A DNA stretch of 57,784 bases from Clostridiales bacterium (GCA_015056305.1 SVGO01000003.1:1-57784); one strand, 5' to 3'. Counted from the first letter of the stretch, positions 7,702 through 16,592 are shown. Translations and numbers: made by a program. The notes: generated by a model from the letters alone, not told the origin.

Positions 7702-8199
7702 TCAGCAGTTGTATTTGGCCTCGGCCTCGGCGTTGGCGGCGAGCACCTTGGCGGTGTCCGCGGCGCGCTTTTGTGCCAGCTTGGCGGCGAGATCGTCGTC
7801 AGAGACGGCGAGGATCTCCATAGACAGCAAAGCGGCATTGACAGCGCCGTCCACAGCGACCGTGGCGACGGGAATGCCGGAGGGCATCTGCACGGTGGCC
7901 AGAAGGGCGTCAAGGCCGTTTGTAAAGGTGCTGGATTTCATGGGAATGCCGATGACGGGCAGGGTGGTGCCGGCGGCGAGAACGCCAGCCAGATGCGCAG
8001 CCATGCCGGCGGCAGCGATGATCACGCCAAAGCCGTTTTCGCGCGCAGAGGCGACGAACGCATGCGCCTGATCGGGCGTGCGGTGCGCGGAATAGACGTG
8101 CACCTCGTGCGGGACGTCAAACTCCTTGAGGGTCTTGATCGCCTTTTCAACGACCGGCAGGTCGCTGGCGCTGCCCATGATGACGGCTACTTTCTTCAT
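7702..8199 (-). CDS. purE: N5-carboxyaminoimidazole ribonucleotide mutase
   Basis: Moves the carboxyl group of N5-CAIR to C4, giving CAIR (class I PurE). The 165 residues include [12 protein letters not shown] at the N-terminus, the YSAHRTPD motif with the catalytic histidine, [14 protein letters not shown] and [12 protein letters not shown] at 8199 is chosen because GGAGG lies 7 bases upstream; an in-frame ATG far upstream would begin inside the promoter region and neighbouring gene. It is the first gene of the operon, read from 8255-8283. A PurK partner is not in the window. Confidence 0.95.
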   Translation of the reverse strand: MKKVAVIMGSASDLPVVEKAIKTLKEFDVPHEVHVYSAHRTPDQAHAFVASARENGFGVIIAAAGMAAHLAGVLAAGTTLPVIGIPMKSSTFTNGLDALLATVQMPSGIPVATVAVDGAVNAALLSMEILAVSDDDLAAKLAQKRAADTAKVLAANAEAEAKYNC

Positions 8200-8254
8200 C
8201 AGAATACCTCCAGATCGTATCAACGATGGAATAATGAACAAAATCGTCAATGTT

Positions 8255-8283
8255 AGTATAAATGTCTTAACGACAAATGGCAA
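8255..8283 (-). promoter_or_regulatory. Purine operon promoter upstream of purE
   Basis: Minus-strand -35 TTGCCA (8278-8283), 17-base spacer, -10 TATACT (8255-8260), about 50 bases of leader to purE. Upstream of the -35, plus-strand AACCGAATATT (8294-8304) resembles the Firmicutes PurBox CCGAAC core with a mismatch; this is weak. The leader is too short for a guanine or PRPP riboswitch. Confidence 0.7.
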
Positions 8284-8344
8284 CTGGTAAATTAACCGAA
8301 TATTTAGATGGGGATTGTATTTTTCTTTCGGACTTTGCACAAAG

Positions 8345-9208
8345 TCAGAGGCTACGTTCATCCCTGTGCGCCCGAAGGGGAGAAGCCTGCTGTGCATAGC
8401 GGGCGGCGAGCTGCATGTAATGGCGATACAGCATGGAAAAACGCCCGCGGGAGCTGTCATGCCACGGCTTTCGCTTGCCGCAGAAATGGAGAATGACCGT
8501 ATTCTCCATCACCCACTGCTTGTCGTGCTCGCCGGAAGAAAGCAGCAGATATTCGCGGTATTTGCGCACGTCATAGTTATAGAGCTGCTCTTCCAGCGCC
8601 AGAATGCGTTCGCCGTACAGGCCGTTGAGCACGTCCTGATCGGGCAGGATAAGCAGCGCGCGGTTCTCGCGCACATAGTCAAATATATCCTGCGGACGAA
8701 CAGACGCGCGGATAGCGGGCAGATTCATCAGCAGCATGCCGGAGTTGAAATAGCCTTCGGATTCATAGGCGGACAGCCGGATTTTGTTGACCGGCGTGGA
8801 CAGATCCATCAATCCCTTGTGGATGCAGGCGGCGTAGAGATTCTCGCCCATCCGGGTTTCGTACAGCGGACGGATGGGGCCTGTGATCAGCATGTCCGGA
8901 TCGAGATAGAGGACCCGATCCAGATCCTCGGGCAGAAGCTGCGCGGCCAGCAGCCGGTAATACATCGCACGGGAATAGTAGCGCAGCGTCGGCGCGTCGG
9001 AAAACCAGCTTTCGTCAATGTCTATCGGATGATAAGCGGAGCCGAAGCGCGCGTAGAGTTTCTCAATGAGATCGTGATCTGCCTGCATGAAGCCGTCGCC
9101 GGCGACGTAAAGATCAAAGTGTTCGCCCGGATTATTCACAAACAGGGATGTGAGCAGCACGCGCAGCGGCGCAAGATAATTGCGGTCGAGCGTAAGGAGA
9201 ATATTCAA
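8345..9208 (-). CDS. Glycosyltransferase family 8
   Basis: Probably transfers a sugar (glucose or galactose in most relatives) from a nucleotide sugar to a surface glycan or lipid-linked acceptor. GT8 features: MNILLTLDRNY at the N-terminus, the metal-binding DPD at 103-105 in YLDPDMLITGPI, YFNSGMLLMNL, LPDQDVLNGLYG, and the C-terminal HFCGKRKPWH that closes the active site. There is no signal peptide, so it is cytosolic. TTG at 9208 is preferred over a TTG two codons upstream because AGGAGG then sits 8 bases away and the protein starts like other GT8 members. Acceptor and donor cannot be told from sequence. Confidence 0.85.
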   Translation of the reverse strand: MNILLTLDRNYLAPLRVLLTSLFVNNPGEHFDLYVAGDGFMQADHDLIEKLYARFGSAYHPIDIDESWFSDAPTLRYYSRAMYYRLLAAQLLPEDLDRVLYLDPDMLITGPIRPLYETRMGENLYAACIHKGLMDLSTPVNKIRLSAYESEGYFNSGMLLMNLPAIRASVRPQDIFDYVRENRALLILPDQDVLNGLYGERILALEEQLYNYDVRKYREYLLLSSGEHDKQWVMENTVILHFCGKRKPWHDSSRGRFSMLYRHYMQLAARYAQQASPLRAHRDERSL

Positions 9209-9267
9209 AATCAAAACCTCCTGGAATGTTCGGTTTTTGGCGAATGGAAGGGATTCTGCCTTCGTAT

Positions 9268-9297
9268 ATTGTATGGGACAGCGAGCGGATCAGTAAA
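9268..9297 (-). promoter_or_regulatory. Possible promoter of the GT8 gene
   Basis: Minus-strand TTTACT (9292-9297), 18-base spacer, TACAAT (9268-9273). It is the best match in the divergent intergenic region, but the -35 is poor. Confidence 0.4.
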
Positions 9298-9349
9298 GAA
9301 AAAGAAAAAACGGTTCAGTCGGTTTCCGCCGCAGCTGCGCTTTGTGTGT

Positions 9350-9357
9350 GGTATAAT
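9350..9357 (+). promoter_or_regulatory. Extended -10 promoter of the hydrolase gene
   Basis: TGGTATAAT, with TATAAT at 9352-9357 and a TGn extension; no convincing -35. Transcription would start near 9364, some 30 bases before the ATG. Confidence 0.55.
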
Positions 9358-9392
9358 CATATAAAATGTATTCGCTAATGGAGGGATGCGCG

Positions 9393-10082
9393 ATGAGGCG
9401 ATATCTGGCTGCGGCGCTGCTGCTGCTTGCAGTGATTGCAGGAGCAGCGTATGTGGGAGACAATTACGATGCGTCGGACGCAGCGAGGACTGCGATGCAG
9501 CATGGCGTGCATTATGGACATGCGCAGGCGTTTGTGCCCGAGGAGATCCGGGCGGGGCTGATCTTCTATCCCGGCGGCAAGGTGGATCATGCGGCCTATG
9601 CGCCATTGATGCTTGCGCTCAGAGACAGAGGCATTCTTTCGCTGCTGGTTGATATGCCGCTGGATCTGGCTGTGCTGGATATGAAGGCGGCGGACGGCCT
9701 CAGGCAGCTCTATCCCCAGGTGGAGAGATGGATGATCGGCGGACATTCATTGGGCGGTGCGATGGCGGCGAGCTATCTCTCGGATCATACGGATGAATAC
9801 GATGCGCTCGTGCTGCTGGGCGCGTATTCTACGGCGGATTTGAGCAGAACGAATCTTTCCGTTCTGTCCGTATACGGCACACAGGACGGGGTGCTTAATC
9901 GTGAGAAATACGAGAAATGCCGCGGCAACTATCCGCAGCAGTTTGTAGAGGTTGTCATTGAGGGCGGCTGCCATGCATACTTTGGAGATTACGGCGAGCA
10001 GAAGGGCGACGGTGCAGCCTCGATCTCGCGTGAAGCGCAGATCGAGCAGACGGCGGATGCGATTGAGGCATTGCTGAAATGA
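9393..10082 (+). CDS. Membrane-anchored or secreted alpha/beta hydrolase
   Basis: A 229-residue alpha/beta-hydrolase fold protein. Residues 1-20 are a hydrophobic signal or anchor (RRYLAAALLLLAVIAG). The nucleophile is S119 in GHSLGG; the acid is probably the Asp in YGTQDGVLN near 166 and the base the His in GGCHAYFGDYG near 198. The layout (LIFYPGGKVDH early, GGCHAYFGDYG late) fits the Abhydrolase_5 group, whose substrates are mostly unknown. ATG at 9393 is chosen for GGAGGG 7 bases upstream; an ATG at 9366 would have almost no leader. It is a single-gene unit closed by the terminator at 10084-10119. Confidence 0.8.
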   Translation: MRRYLAAALLLLAVIAGAAYVGDNYDASDAARTAMQHGVHYGHAQAFVPEEIRAGLIFYPGGKVDHAAYAPLMLALRDRGILSLLVDMPLDLAVLDMKAADGLRQLYPQVERWMIGGHSLGGAMAASYLSDHTDEYDALVLLGAYSTADLSRTNLSVLSVYGTQDGVLNREKYEKCRGNYPQQFVEVVIEGGCHAYFGDYGEQKGDGAASISREAQIEQTADAIEALLK

Positions 10083-10083
10083 C

Positions 10084-10119
10084 AAAAAAGCGGGTGATCC
10101 GAAGATCACTCGCTTTTTT
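10084..10119. terminator. Bidirectional terminator
   Basis: Stem GTGATC/GATCAC extended by GCG/CGC, flanked by A6 and T6, so it works on both strands. It ends the hydrolase gene (plus) and overlaps the last codons of the convergent DUF4129-like gene (minus). Confidence 0.9.
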
Positions 10120-11449
10120 CTGTCCTGACAAGGGGCGGCGCGGCAATGGAGCGAATCTGCGCGGCGAAGGCGTCCGCTTCGCGGCGGCTCAGCTGCGTCT
10201 GCAAGCCGCCATAGAGCGCATGGTCCAGCATCTGCGCCAACTGATCCAGAGACGAAACAGAGCCCTGCGCGGTGAGCATGATATGCAGGCGGCGCATGTA
10301 CGCGCCCGGGCTCTCATGCTTTCTGCGCGGAATGCGTTTGACACGGCATGTGCGCACGGCGAGGATATACAGCCCCTGCGGCGTGCGCCTGTTCGCGCGA
10401 TAGCGCAGCTCGAACGCGACCGCATGGACAATCCGGCCGATCAGCGCACGGATGGCTGCGCCGGCGTGGCTCGTTCGGGTCACTTTGCGATGCTTTTTCT
10501 TCTTGCGCGAGCGGCCCAGCTTCGTGTGGCGCAGCGCCCAGAGGACGGCAATGACGGCGGCAAGGATCGCCGCTGCGATCACGCCCATCACCAGATAGAC
10601 CACCCACTGCGGCGCGGCGCTCATTTCTTCCATCACGCCGCTGTAAAAGTCTGGTCCATCTTCCTGCATGACAGTATTGCGCTCCATCATGCGCTGACCG
10701 CCGAAGAGGAAGGCAAGGAGCAGACCGAAGCCGGTCATCAGCGCCATGGCGATGCGGGAGAAATGCGCCCAGAAGACGAGGAACAGATCGACGATGCTGT
10801 CTACATGCCCGCTGGAGGTATACAGCAGCAGCGCCGCGAGCAGCAGACATATGCCCAGCAGCGCGCCAATGACCAGATAACCGCCCATGCCTGTGCCGCG
10901 GATGACGCTGTCGCTTTCGCCGCCGGCGCGAAGAGAGGCGGTTACGAGCATGGACAGCAGCAGCGCGCCGAGCGCCAGCGCGAGAATGGGCATGTTCATC
11001 GGCTCACCCATACCATAGAGCGTGGCCATGAAGCCGCCGATGGCGAGGATCAGCATGTCGCTCAGCCGGACGAATACGTCCGAGCCGGGTTCTTTGCGGC
11101 AGGCCTGGGCGCATACGGCGCCGCTGGTCCAGATGCACAGGCGCAGAAAGATCGGAAAGCCGCTGCTGGCAGGCATGAATACCGTGCGGGAAACGACCTG
11201 CTCGCCGCCGAAAAAGAGGATGGCGCTGCCGGCAATCAGATAGGCGAGCATCGACACGTCGCGCCGGGCGAGAATCTCGCAGACGACGGACAGCACAAGC
11301 AGCACGCCGCCCCAGAGCAGGACGGCCATATCCACCTCGCGCGGGATGTCGTAGAGGGCGAGCATGAGGGCGATGGAGAGCGCGCCGAAGGCCGCTGCCG
11401 CCAGCGCACAGACGAAGCCGCGCATGACGTTTGCAAAGAATTCTTTCAT
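10106..11449 (-). CDS. Multi-pass membrane protein with C-terminal DUF4129-like domain, third gene of a MoxR/DUF58 operon
   Basis: A 447-residue integral membrane protein of unknown function. Several hydrophobic segments fill residues 1-260, another helix lies near 290 (YLVMGVIAAAILAAVIAVLW), then a basic stretch RKKKKHRK leads into a soluble tail. That tail (ESPGAYMRRLHIML near 375, then QLAQMLDHALYGG) resembles the DUF4129 domain that usually ends TgpA-type transglutaminases. The periplasmic transglutaminase core is missing. ATG at 11449 overlaps the DUF58 stop by four bases. The context suggests a role with the MoxR ATPase in envelope protein assembly or quality control; this is inference. 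Confidence 0.7.
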   Translation of the reverse strand: MKEFFANVMRGFVCALAAAAFGALSIALMLALYDIPREVDMAVLLWGGVLLVLSVVCEILARRDVSMLAYLIAGSAILFFGGEQVVSRTVFMPASSGFPIFLRLCIWTSGAVCAQACRKEPGSDVFVRLSDMLILAIGGFMATLYGMGEPMNMPILALALGALLLSMLVTASLRAGGESDSVIRGTGMGGYLVIGALLGICLLLAALLLYTSSGHVDSIVDLFLVFWAHFSRIAMALMTGFGLLLAFLFGGQRMMERNTVMQEDGPDFYSGVMEEMSAAPQWVVYLVMGVIAAAILAAVIAVLWALRHTKLGRSRKKKKHRKVTRTSHAGAAIRALIGRIVHAVAFELRYRANRRTPQGLYILAVRTCRVKRIPRRKHESPGAYMRRLHIMLTAQGSVSSLDQLAQMLDHALYGGLQTQLSRREADAFAAQIRSIAAPPLVRTEKSE

Positions 11450-12738
11450 GCGCCGCCTCCTTCCTGTGCGAAGGCCGGTTCTGTCGCTGCGCTGAGATCT
11501 TCCAGCAGCGTGCATTCCAGCTCGCCCGTGCGCTGCGACTGCTCGTCGCGCAGGCAGGCCAGCACGCGCAGGCGCGTGCAGCTGAGCGCTTCCATGTTGC
11601 CTGTGAGCGTGGGCGCATCGGTATAGGAACACAGATGGATCACGCCGAGCTTGCGGCGCATGCGGCGGATGTCGTCGGCGGGCAGCTGGGTTTCCTGTCC
11701 GGCATAGTTGATTTCCGCCAGCGCTTCCAGCGCGGCATACAGCGCTGTTTCGCCGCTGCCCGGACGGCAGATGATGTTTTCATGCGTACCGTAGCCGGGC
11801 ACGATCAGCGCGAAGCGCAGCCCCTGCATGGACATGGCGCGGATGCAGGAGGCAAGTACGGAAAGCATCTCCTCGAGCGCCTTTTCGCGCAGGACGATGC
11901 GGGTTTCCTCGGTGTTCTTGGTGGTCGTATAGGTTTCCAGATACCGGAAGGAGAACAGATCCAGCAAAAACGTGATGCAGCCGGGGGTGATCGTCTCGTA
12001 TTGATTGACCTCCATCTGTCCGGTCATCGCCAGATAGCGCCAGTTGATGCGCTTCATGGGATCTCCGTGCTGATAGGGACGGCTGCTTTTGAGCAGGGTG
12101 ATGTCCTCCGTCTGGCCGCGCGCGCCGGCCTCGGCCAGCGTGATCAGGCGTGTGAACGGGCGGATATCCACCGGCACGAGCCGCGGATAGACGACAAGGC
12201 GCGCAGGACGCTCCAGCGCGGCGTCTCGGTAATCTGCCGCCATGCCCAGTCCGTCGCCCGCCTGCAGGCGGATTTTCTCGATCGGCACGACGCCGCGGCG
12301 CAGCGTCTCCAATGTTTCTTCGCAGGTGATCTCGTGCTGCCAGAGCAGCCATGCGAACCGCTCGCGAAGGCCGTACTCCGGCTTTGCATAGGGACCCGTT
12401 TCCAGCTGAGGATGCTCGTCGCCCTCGCGCCGGACGATCAGCTTTTCGCCGAAGGGCACGGTCACGTCCAGCCAGATCAGCGGAAAGAGGCTGCGGCTGC
12501 GCACGGTGAGCGTAAGGGGCAGCGTGTCGCCTGCGTGGCAGGCCGTCTGACCATCCCCGATGGAGACGGTCGTCTTTTGCAGGACGTTGCGGCTCCATAG
12601 GCATGCCCCCAGACTCAGCAGCAGCACCAGCAGCACAAATGCCGCCATCAGCGTCGCGCCCCAGTATGCGCAGGCGACGGCCAGCGCCAGCAGGCAGACG
12701 AGCCCCAGCCGGGAGGCAAAGAGGCTGCTGTTATGCAT
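11446..12738 (-). CDS. DUF58 domain protein
   Basis: A 430-residue protein with two N-terminal membrane helices (about 10-45), a beta-rich middle, and the DUF58 signature YQHGDPMKRINWRYLA near 240, followed by a VWA-like fold. Family members pair with MoxR ATPases and are thought to act as adaptor or metal-binding partners in complex assembly. Here it overlaps moxR upstream by 8 bases and the DUF4129-like gene downstream by 4. ATG at 12738 is used; an in-frame TTG at 12747 is closer to AAGGAG and is a real alternative. Confidence 0.85.
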   Translation of the reverse strand: MHNSSLFASRLGLVCLLALAVACAYWGATLMAAFVLLVLLLSLGACLWSRNVLQKTTVSIGDGQTACHAGDTLPLTLTVRSRSLFPLIWLDVTVPFGEKLIVRREGDEHPQLETGPYAKPEYGLRERFAWLLWQHEITCEETLETLRRGVVPIEKIRLQAGDGLGMAADYRDAALERPARLVVYPRLVPVDIRPFTRLITLAEAGARGQTEDITLLKSSRPYQHGDPMKRINWRYLAMTGQMEVNQYETITPGCITFLLDLFSFRYLETYTTTKNTEETRIVLREKALEEMLSVLASCIRAMSMQGLRFALIVPGYGTHENIICRPGSGETALYAALEALAEINYAGQETQLPADDIRRMRRKLGVIHLCSYTDAPTLTGNMEALSCTRLRVLACLRDEQSQRTGELECTLLEDLSAATEPAFAQEGGGA

Positions 12739-13696
12739 GGCGGCCAAACAGCTCCTTCTGGGTCGGCGGGACGTTGGTATCGTCCAGGATGGCGGCGAGC
12801 ACGTCCTCAGCGGTCTGCTTCTTCAGGCGCGCCTCGCTGGTCAGCGTGATGCGGTGATTCATCACCGGGCTGAAGATCGTCTGAACGTCCTCCGGGATCA
12901 CAAAGCTGCGGCCCTGCATCGCGGCCCACGCCTTGGAGCCCTGATAGAGCGTGCGCGAGGCGCGCGGGCTCGCGCCGATCTTGATCTGCGGATGGCTGCG
13001 GGTTTTCTGCACGAGTTCTACGATATAGCTGCTGATGGCGTCCGACACGGCGACTTCTGCGATCTCCCGGCGGAGCTGACGAAGCGCTTCGGGGCTGGCG
13101 ACCGTGCGCACCTCTTCATACGGCGTGCGGTCGCCCAAATGCGAAAGAATGGAAATCTCTTCCTCCGCCGTCGGATAGCCCATCGACAGGCGCAGGAAGA
13201 AGCGGTCCATCTGCGCGGCGGGCAGCATGAACGTGCTCTCGTGCTCCACGGGATTCTGCGTGGCCAGGACAAAGAAGGGATCGGGCAGGGGCAGGCTTTC
13301 GCCGTCAATGGTCGTCTGCCGCTCTTCCATGGCCTCCAGAAGCGCCGCCTGCGTGCGCGGGATGGCGCGGTTGATCTCGTCCGCGAGCAGGATATTGGTG
13401 TGCACCGGGCCGCGCTTGAGTTCAAAATCGCCCTTCTTCTGGTTGTAGATCATCATGCCCACGATGTCGCTGGGCAGCAGATCCGGCGTGAACTGCAGCC
13501 GCCTGAAATCGCAGCCCAGCGCGATGGACAGCGTGCGGACCAGCGTGGTCTTGCCGCTGCCGGGCAGATCGCTGAGCAGCACATGGCCGCCGGAGAAGAT
13601 GGACATGAGAATCAGGTCGATCTGATGCTGTTTGCCGACGATGATTTTCTGCGTTTCATGGCGAAGACTTGCCGCGATGCTGGCGATATTTTCCAT
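12731..13696 (-). CDS. MoxR-family AAA+ ATPase
   Basis: A 321-residue cytosolic AAA+ ATPase of the MoxR branch, chaperone-like, helping mature partner complexes. Walker A is LPGSGKTT at 44-51, Walker B ILLADEINRA at 102-111, sensor 1 ATQNP at 145-149; FTPDLLPSDIVG and SPRASRTLYQGSKAWA are family hallmarks. ATG at 13696 has AGGAAGG upstream. It leads an operon with the DUF58 and DUF4129-like membrane genes and is read from the promoter at 13750-13779. Confidence 0.9.
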   Translation of the reverse strand: MENIASIAASLRHETQKIIVGKQHQIDLILMSIFSGGHVLLSDLPGSGKTTLVRTLSIALGCDFRRLQFTPDLLPSDIVGMMIYNQKKGDFELKRGPVHTNILLADEINRAIPRTQAALLEAMEERQTTIDGESLPLPDPFFVLATQNPVEHESTFMLPAAQMDRFFLRLSMGYPTAEEEISILSHLGDRTPYEEVRTVASPEALRQLRREIAEVAVSDAISSYIVELVQKTRSHPQIKIGASPRASRTLYQGSKAWAAMQGRSFVIPEDVQTIFSPVMNHRITLTSEARLKKQTAEDVLAAILDDTNVPPTQKELFGRHA

Positions 13697-13749
13697 GTAT
13701 TTCGTTCCTTCCTGGGCGGCTGCTCTGCCGCAATGCATTCCTGCGTCAT

Positions 13750-13779
13750 ATTATAAAATACACAGGCGTATGCGCGCAA
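13750..13779 (-). promoter_or_regulatory. Promoter of the moxR operon
   Basis: Minus-strand TTGCGC (13774-13779), 18-base spacer, TATAAT (13750-13755). Confidence 0.6.
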
Positions 13780-13796
13780 GTGAAGGTTGATATACA

Positions 13797-13829
13797 GATA
13801 AAAATCCCCATGAACGGATGTTCATGGGG
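13797..13829 (-). terminator. Terminator of the amino acid ABC operon
   Basis: Arms CCCCATGAAC and GTTCATGGGG around ATCC, followed on the minus strand by ATTTTTAT. The same hairpin with two bases changed on one arm occurs at 16533-16566. About 170 bases, including a family A repeat, separate it from the ATPase stop codon. Confidence 0.85.
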
Positions 13830-13945
13830 AATACATATACAGCATCTTTAAACCGGCGCGAAGCGCCAGCGTTCCGCTGGACCGATATCCGACGCAGCAA
13901 TACATGAAATGCAGCTTTAGTGAACGAGAAAGCTTCTTGATCATG

Positions 13946-14013
13946 CCGCGAAGCGAAGTTGGGGGTCCGGGGGATAAGTCCCCCGGGCAGGTTTTAGGGC
14001 GGCAGCCCTAACG
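13946..14013 (+). repeat. Family A twin-hairpin repeat
   Basis: Header GCGAAGCGAAG, hairpin 1 arms CCGGGGGA/TCCCCCGG around TAAG, hairpin 2 arms TTAGGGC/GCCCTAA around GGCA, ending CGT. A second, broken header (GGCGCGAAGCG) starts at about 13855. Together they fill the 324-base gap between moxR and the ABC ATPase gene, with the terminator at 13797 and promoter at 13750. Confidence 0.7.
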
Positions 14014-14020
14014 TATTCTA

Positions 14021-14794
14021 TTACAGCACCTTCTCCAGGAAGACCTTCGCTCGGTCGGACTTGGGCGTGGAGAAGAAGATCTCCGGCGGCGCGTCCTCAA
14101 TGAGCACGCCCTGATCCAGGAAGCAGATGCGGTCGGACACCTCGCGGGCGAAGCCCATCTCGTGGGTCACCAGCAGCATCGTCATGCCGGAATTCGCCAG
14201 CTTCTTGATGACGTCCAGTACCTCCTTGACCATCTCCGGGTCCAGCGCGGAGGTCGGCTCGTCAAAGAGCATCACGTCCGGCTCCATGGCAAGCGCACGG
14301 GCGATGGCCACGCGCTGCTTCTGGCCGCCGGAGAGCGTGCCGGGATAGACGTCGATCTTGTCGAGCATGCCGACGCTTTCCAGCAGCTGCTTTGCGCGCT
14401 CGACGGCGACCTCGCGGCTTTCCTTTTTGACGGTCATCGGCGCGTAGATCATGTTCTCCAGCACCGTCTTGTGCGGGAAGAGATTAAAATGCTGGAACAC
14501 CATGCCCACGCGGCGGCGCAGGGTGTAGGGGTCCTGATAGTGTTCCTTGATGATGTCCTGTGCGCTTTCGCCCGGATGCATGGACATGTCCGGCTGGGTG
14601 ATCAGCTTGCCGTCGACCCAGATTTCGCCCGCGGTCGCGGTTTCCAGCAGGTTGATCGAGCGCAGCAGGGTGGACTTGCCGGAGCCCGACGGGCCGATGA
14701 TAGACACGACGTCGCCCTTGCTTACGTGCAGATCGATGCCCTGCAGCACCTTCAGGGAGCCGAAGGACTTGTGCAGCTTCTTAACGTCGATCAC
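14021..14794 (-). CDS. Polar amino acid ABC transporter, ATP-binding protein
   Basis: A 257-residue ATPase energising the permease encoded just upstream. Walker [10 protein letters not shown] (34-42), signature [15 protein letters not shown], Walker [16 protein letters not shown] and switch histidine in [12 protein letters not shown] place it in the GlnQ/HisP group. GTG at 14794 overlaps the permease gene by 14 bases. The substrate cannot be read from the ATPase; see the binding protein. Confidence 0.93.
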   Translation of the reverse strand: MIDVKKLHKSFGSLKVLQGIDLHVSKGDVVSIIGPSGSGKSTLLRSINLLETATAGEIWVDGKLITQPDMSMHPGESAQDIIKEHYQDPYTLRRRVGMVFQHFNLFPHKTVLENMIYAPMTVKKESREVAVERAKQLLESVGMLDKIDVYPGTLSGGQKQRVAIARALAMEPDVMLFDEPTSALDPEMVKEVLDVIKKLANSGMTMLLVTHEMGFAREVSDRICFLDQGVLIEDAPPEIFFSTPKSDRAKVFLEKVL

Positions 14795-15446
14795 TCTTGT
14801 TCACCCACCTTTCAAGCAGCTTGCCCAGGAAAGAAAGACCCATGACCAGGATGTAGTAGAAAACGGCGATCGCGAAGAACGGCTCAAACGCGCGGTACGT
14901 GCGCGACTGGATCAGCTGACCTACGCGCAGGATATCCACCAGGCCGATGGACGCGATGAGCGTCGTATTCTTGAGCAGGCTGATGAACTCGTTGACCAGA
15001 GACGGCATGACGCTCTTGATCGCCTGCGGCAGGATGATATCCTTCATCATCGGGACGTACTTGACGCCCAGCGCCATTGCAGCCTCGTACTGGCCCTTGT
15101 CGATCGCCCGGATGCCGCCGCGCATGCTCTCGGAGATGTACGCGGCGGAGTTCATGGAGAAGACCAGCGTGCCCGCGGTGAATGCGGTGAACTTGACCGG
15201 CAGCACCAGCGGCACGCCGAAGTACATCATGAACACCTGAACCATCAGCGGCACGCCGCGGAAGATGGAGGTATAGAACGAGGCGAACCACTCAAGCGGC
15301 TTGATGTTTGAAATCTTGAACAGGGATAGCGGAATGGAGAACAGCAGGCCCAGCAGCAGGGAGCAGACGGTGACCTGAAGCGTCACCAGCAGCGCCGCGC
15401 CGAAGTCGGGCAGATACTTGATGAGAATCGAAAAATCGAGCTGCAC
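14781..15446 (-). CDS. Polar amino acid ABC transporter, permease
   Basis: A 221-residue inner-membrane permease of the HisM/GlnP type, probably acting as a homodimer because only one permease gene is present. It has an N-terminal hydrophobic segment (about 15-40) and the EAA loop [22 protein letters not shown] that contacts the ATPase. GTG at 15446 has AAGGAGG nine bases upstream. It is separated from the binding-protein gene by a hairpin (15503-15539) and overlaps the ATPase gene. Confidence 0.92.
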   Translation of the reverse strand: MQLDFSILIKYLPDFGAALLVTLQVTVCSLLLGLLFSIPLSLFKISNIKPLEWFASFYTSIFRGVPLMVQVFMMYFGVPLVLPVKFTAFTAGTLVFSMNSAAYISESMRGGIRAIDKGQYEAAMALGVKYVPMMKDIILPQAIKSVMPSLVNEFISLLKNTTLIASIGLVDILRVGQLIQSRTYRAFEPFFAIAVFYYILVMGLSFLGKLLERWVNKSDRR

Positions 15447-15502
15447 GGAGTGATTCCTCCTTGATCAGAATGGATGTGAATTGGAATTTGTCAGAACATA
15501 CA

Positions 15503-15539
15503 CAGAGGCACTTGCCGCCAAGCGGTAAGTGCCGTCTGT
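15503..15539 (-). other. Intercistronic hairpin after the binding-protein gene
   Basis: Stem built from CAGA/TCTG, GGCACTT/AAGTGCC and CCGC/GCGG, no U-tract on the minus strand. It probably stabilises the upstream mRNA or partly blocks read-through into the permease and ATPase genes. Confidence 0.6.
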
Positions 15540-15589
15540 TGATTACGGTTAGGAAATTGTACCGGCATCCAGCCGCGGACACTGCCCGC

Positions 15590-16363
15590 TTAATACAGCC
15601 AGTACTGAACCAGCTTCTCCATCTCGCCGGAGTCGATCATCTCCTGGATCGCGCCGTCAACCAGCGCAACCAGCTCGCTGCCCTTCGGGAAGGCGATGTT
15701 GTACTTGTCGGCCACGCCCTCGCTGTCGAGCACGAAGTACTTGAGCATCGGGGAGCCGTCCTCGTTGAACATGGTGTTGGCCAGCTTCTTGGAGCCGTTG
15801 ATGGAGGTAAGGCCGGCGACAACGCCGTCCGCAGCCTGCGCAACCGCAGCGCCGACAGCAGCCTGGCCCTGATAGGTCTTGAGCGTCGCGCCCTCGATGC
15901 CTTCGATCAGCATCTCGTAGGTCGTGCCCTGGGAGCAGCAGACGATCTGGCCCTTGAGGTCGTCGTAGGAGGCGATCGCGGAGTCAACCGGAACCACGCA
16001 GCCCACGTCGGTGGTCACGTAGGTCATGGAGAAATCGACGACCTGCGCGCGCTCCTCGGTGTAGCTCATGCCGGAGATGACGAAGTCGGCATTGCCGGTC
16101 TGCAGGGAGCCGATCAGGGAGGAGAAGGACATCGGGACGATTTCCCACTCGAAGCCCAGCTTGTCGCTCAGGCTCTTGATGATGTCGATATCCAGACCCT
16201 CATAGCCGCAGGGATCGGTTTCGGAGATGGTCTCAAAGTACATGAAGTCCGGGCTCATGGCAATCTTGAGCGTCTGGCCGGCGAGGGGCTTGGCTTCCTC
16301 GGCAATCGCGGCGCAGCCCAGCACGAGCATCAGCGCCAGCAGGCAGGCAAAGATCTTCTTCAT
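15590..16363 (-). CDS. Amino acid ABC transporter, solute-binding protein
   Basis: A 257-residue extracellular binding protein (SBP_bac_3 fold) with an N-terminal export signal MKKIFACLLALMLVLGCAA. The cysteine gives VLGC, near but not exactly a lipobox. Ligand-site landmarks are GYEGLDIDIIKSLSDKLGF, SLQTGNADFVISGMSYTEER and DLKGQIVCCSQGTTYE. ATG at 16363 follows GGAGG; an ATG 12 codons upstream would precede that site. It has a consensus promoter and is first in the operon. The ligand is a polar or branched amino acid, not assignable further. Confidence 0.9.
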   Translation of the reverse strand: MKKIFACLLALMLVLGCAAIAEEAKPLAGQTLKIAMSPDFMYFETISETDPCGYEGLDIDIIKSLSDKLGFEWEIVPMSFSSLIGSLQTGNADFVISGMSYTEERAQVVDFSMTYVTTDVGCVVPVDSAIASYDDLKGQIVCCSQGTTYEMLIEGIEGATLKTYQGQAAVGAAVAQAADGVVAGLTSINGSKKLANTMFNEDGSPMLKYFVLDSEGVADKYNIAFPKGSELVALVDGAIQEMIDSGEMEKLVQYWLY

Positions 16364-16420
16364 AACAAATTCCTCCATTGTCGTTGTTGTTTGCTTCATA
16401 TGGAAATGGAATGTTGGAAT

Positions 16421-16449
16421 ATCATAGCAGAACTTGATCGCTTTGTCAA
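16421..16449 (-). promoter_or_regulatory. Promoter of the amino acid ABC operon
   Basis: Minus-strand TTGACA (16444-16449), 17-base spacer, TATGAT (16421-16426), a near-consensus housekeeping promoter. Confidence 0.85.
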
Positions 16450-16532
16450 GGCGGCAAGTGCATATTTATCCGAATGCGCCCTGTATATTCTCGAAACTTC
16501 ATGCATAAACCGTGCATAAGAATAATTTTATG

Positions 16533-16566
16533 CAAAAAGAATCCCCGTGAACGGATGTTCGCGGGG
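16533..16566 (-). terminator. Terminator of the arabinose operon
   Basis: Minus-strand arms CCCCGCGAAC and GTTCACGGGG around ATCC, then ATTCTTTTT. It lies downstream of araD, beyond a family A repeat. Confidence 0.85.
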
Positions 16567-16592
16567 AAACAGATGCATAGTTTCTTCAAACA

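Noticed and set aside
8200-8254. Purine or PRPP riboswitch in the purE leader
   Set aside because: The leader from the predicted start is only about 50 bases and shows no fold with the needed junctions; control by a DNA-binding protein is likelier.
5407-8256. A 949-residue open frame on the plus strand opposite purF and purC
   Set aside because: It is the antisense shadow of high-GC purine genes, rich in Gly, Ala, Asp and Arg, crosses an intergenic repeat, and has no ribosome site or family motif. The long antisense frames at 17511-19298, 27482-29422, 30464-31912, 46173-48068 and 53860-55968 were dropped for the same reason.
8331-8346. GACTTTG/CAAAGTC hairpin at the end of the glycosyltransferase gene as a terminator
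   Set aside because: On the minus strand it is followed by an A-rich stretch, not U residues, so it does not look like an intrinsic terminator.
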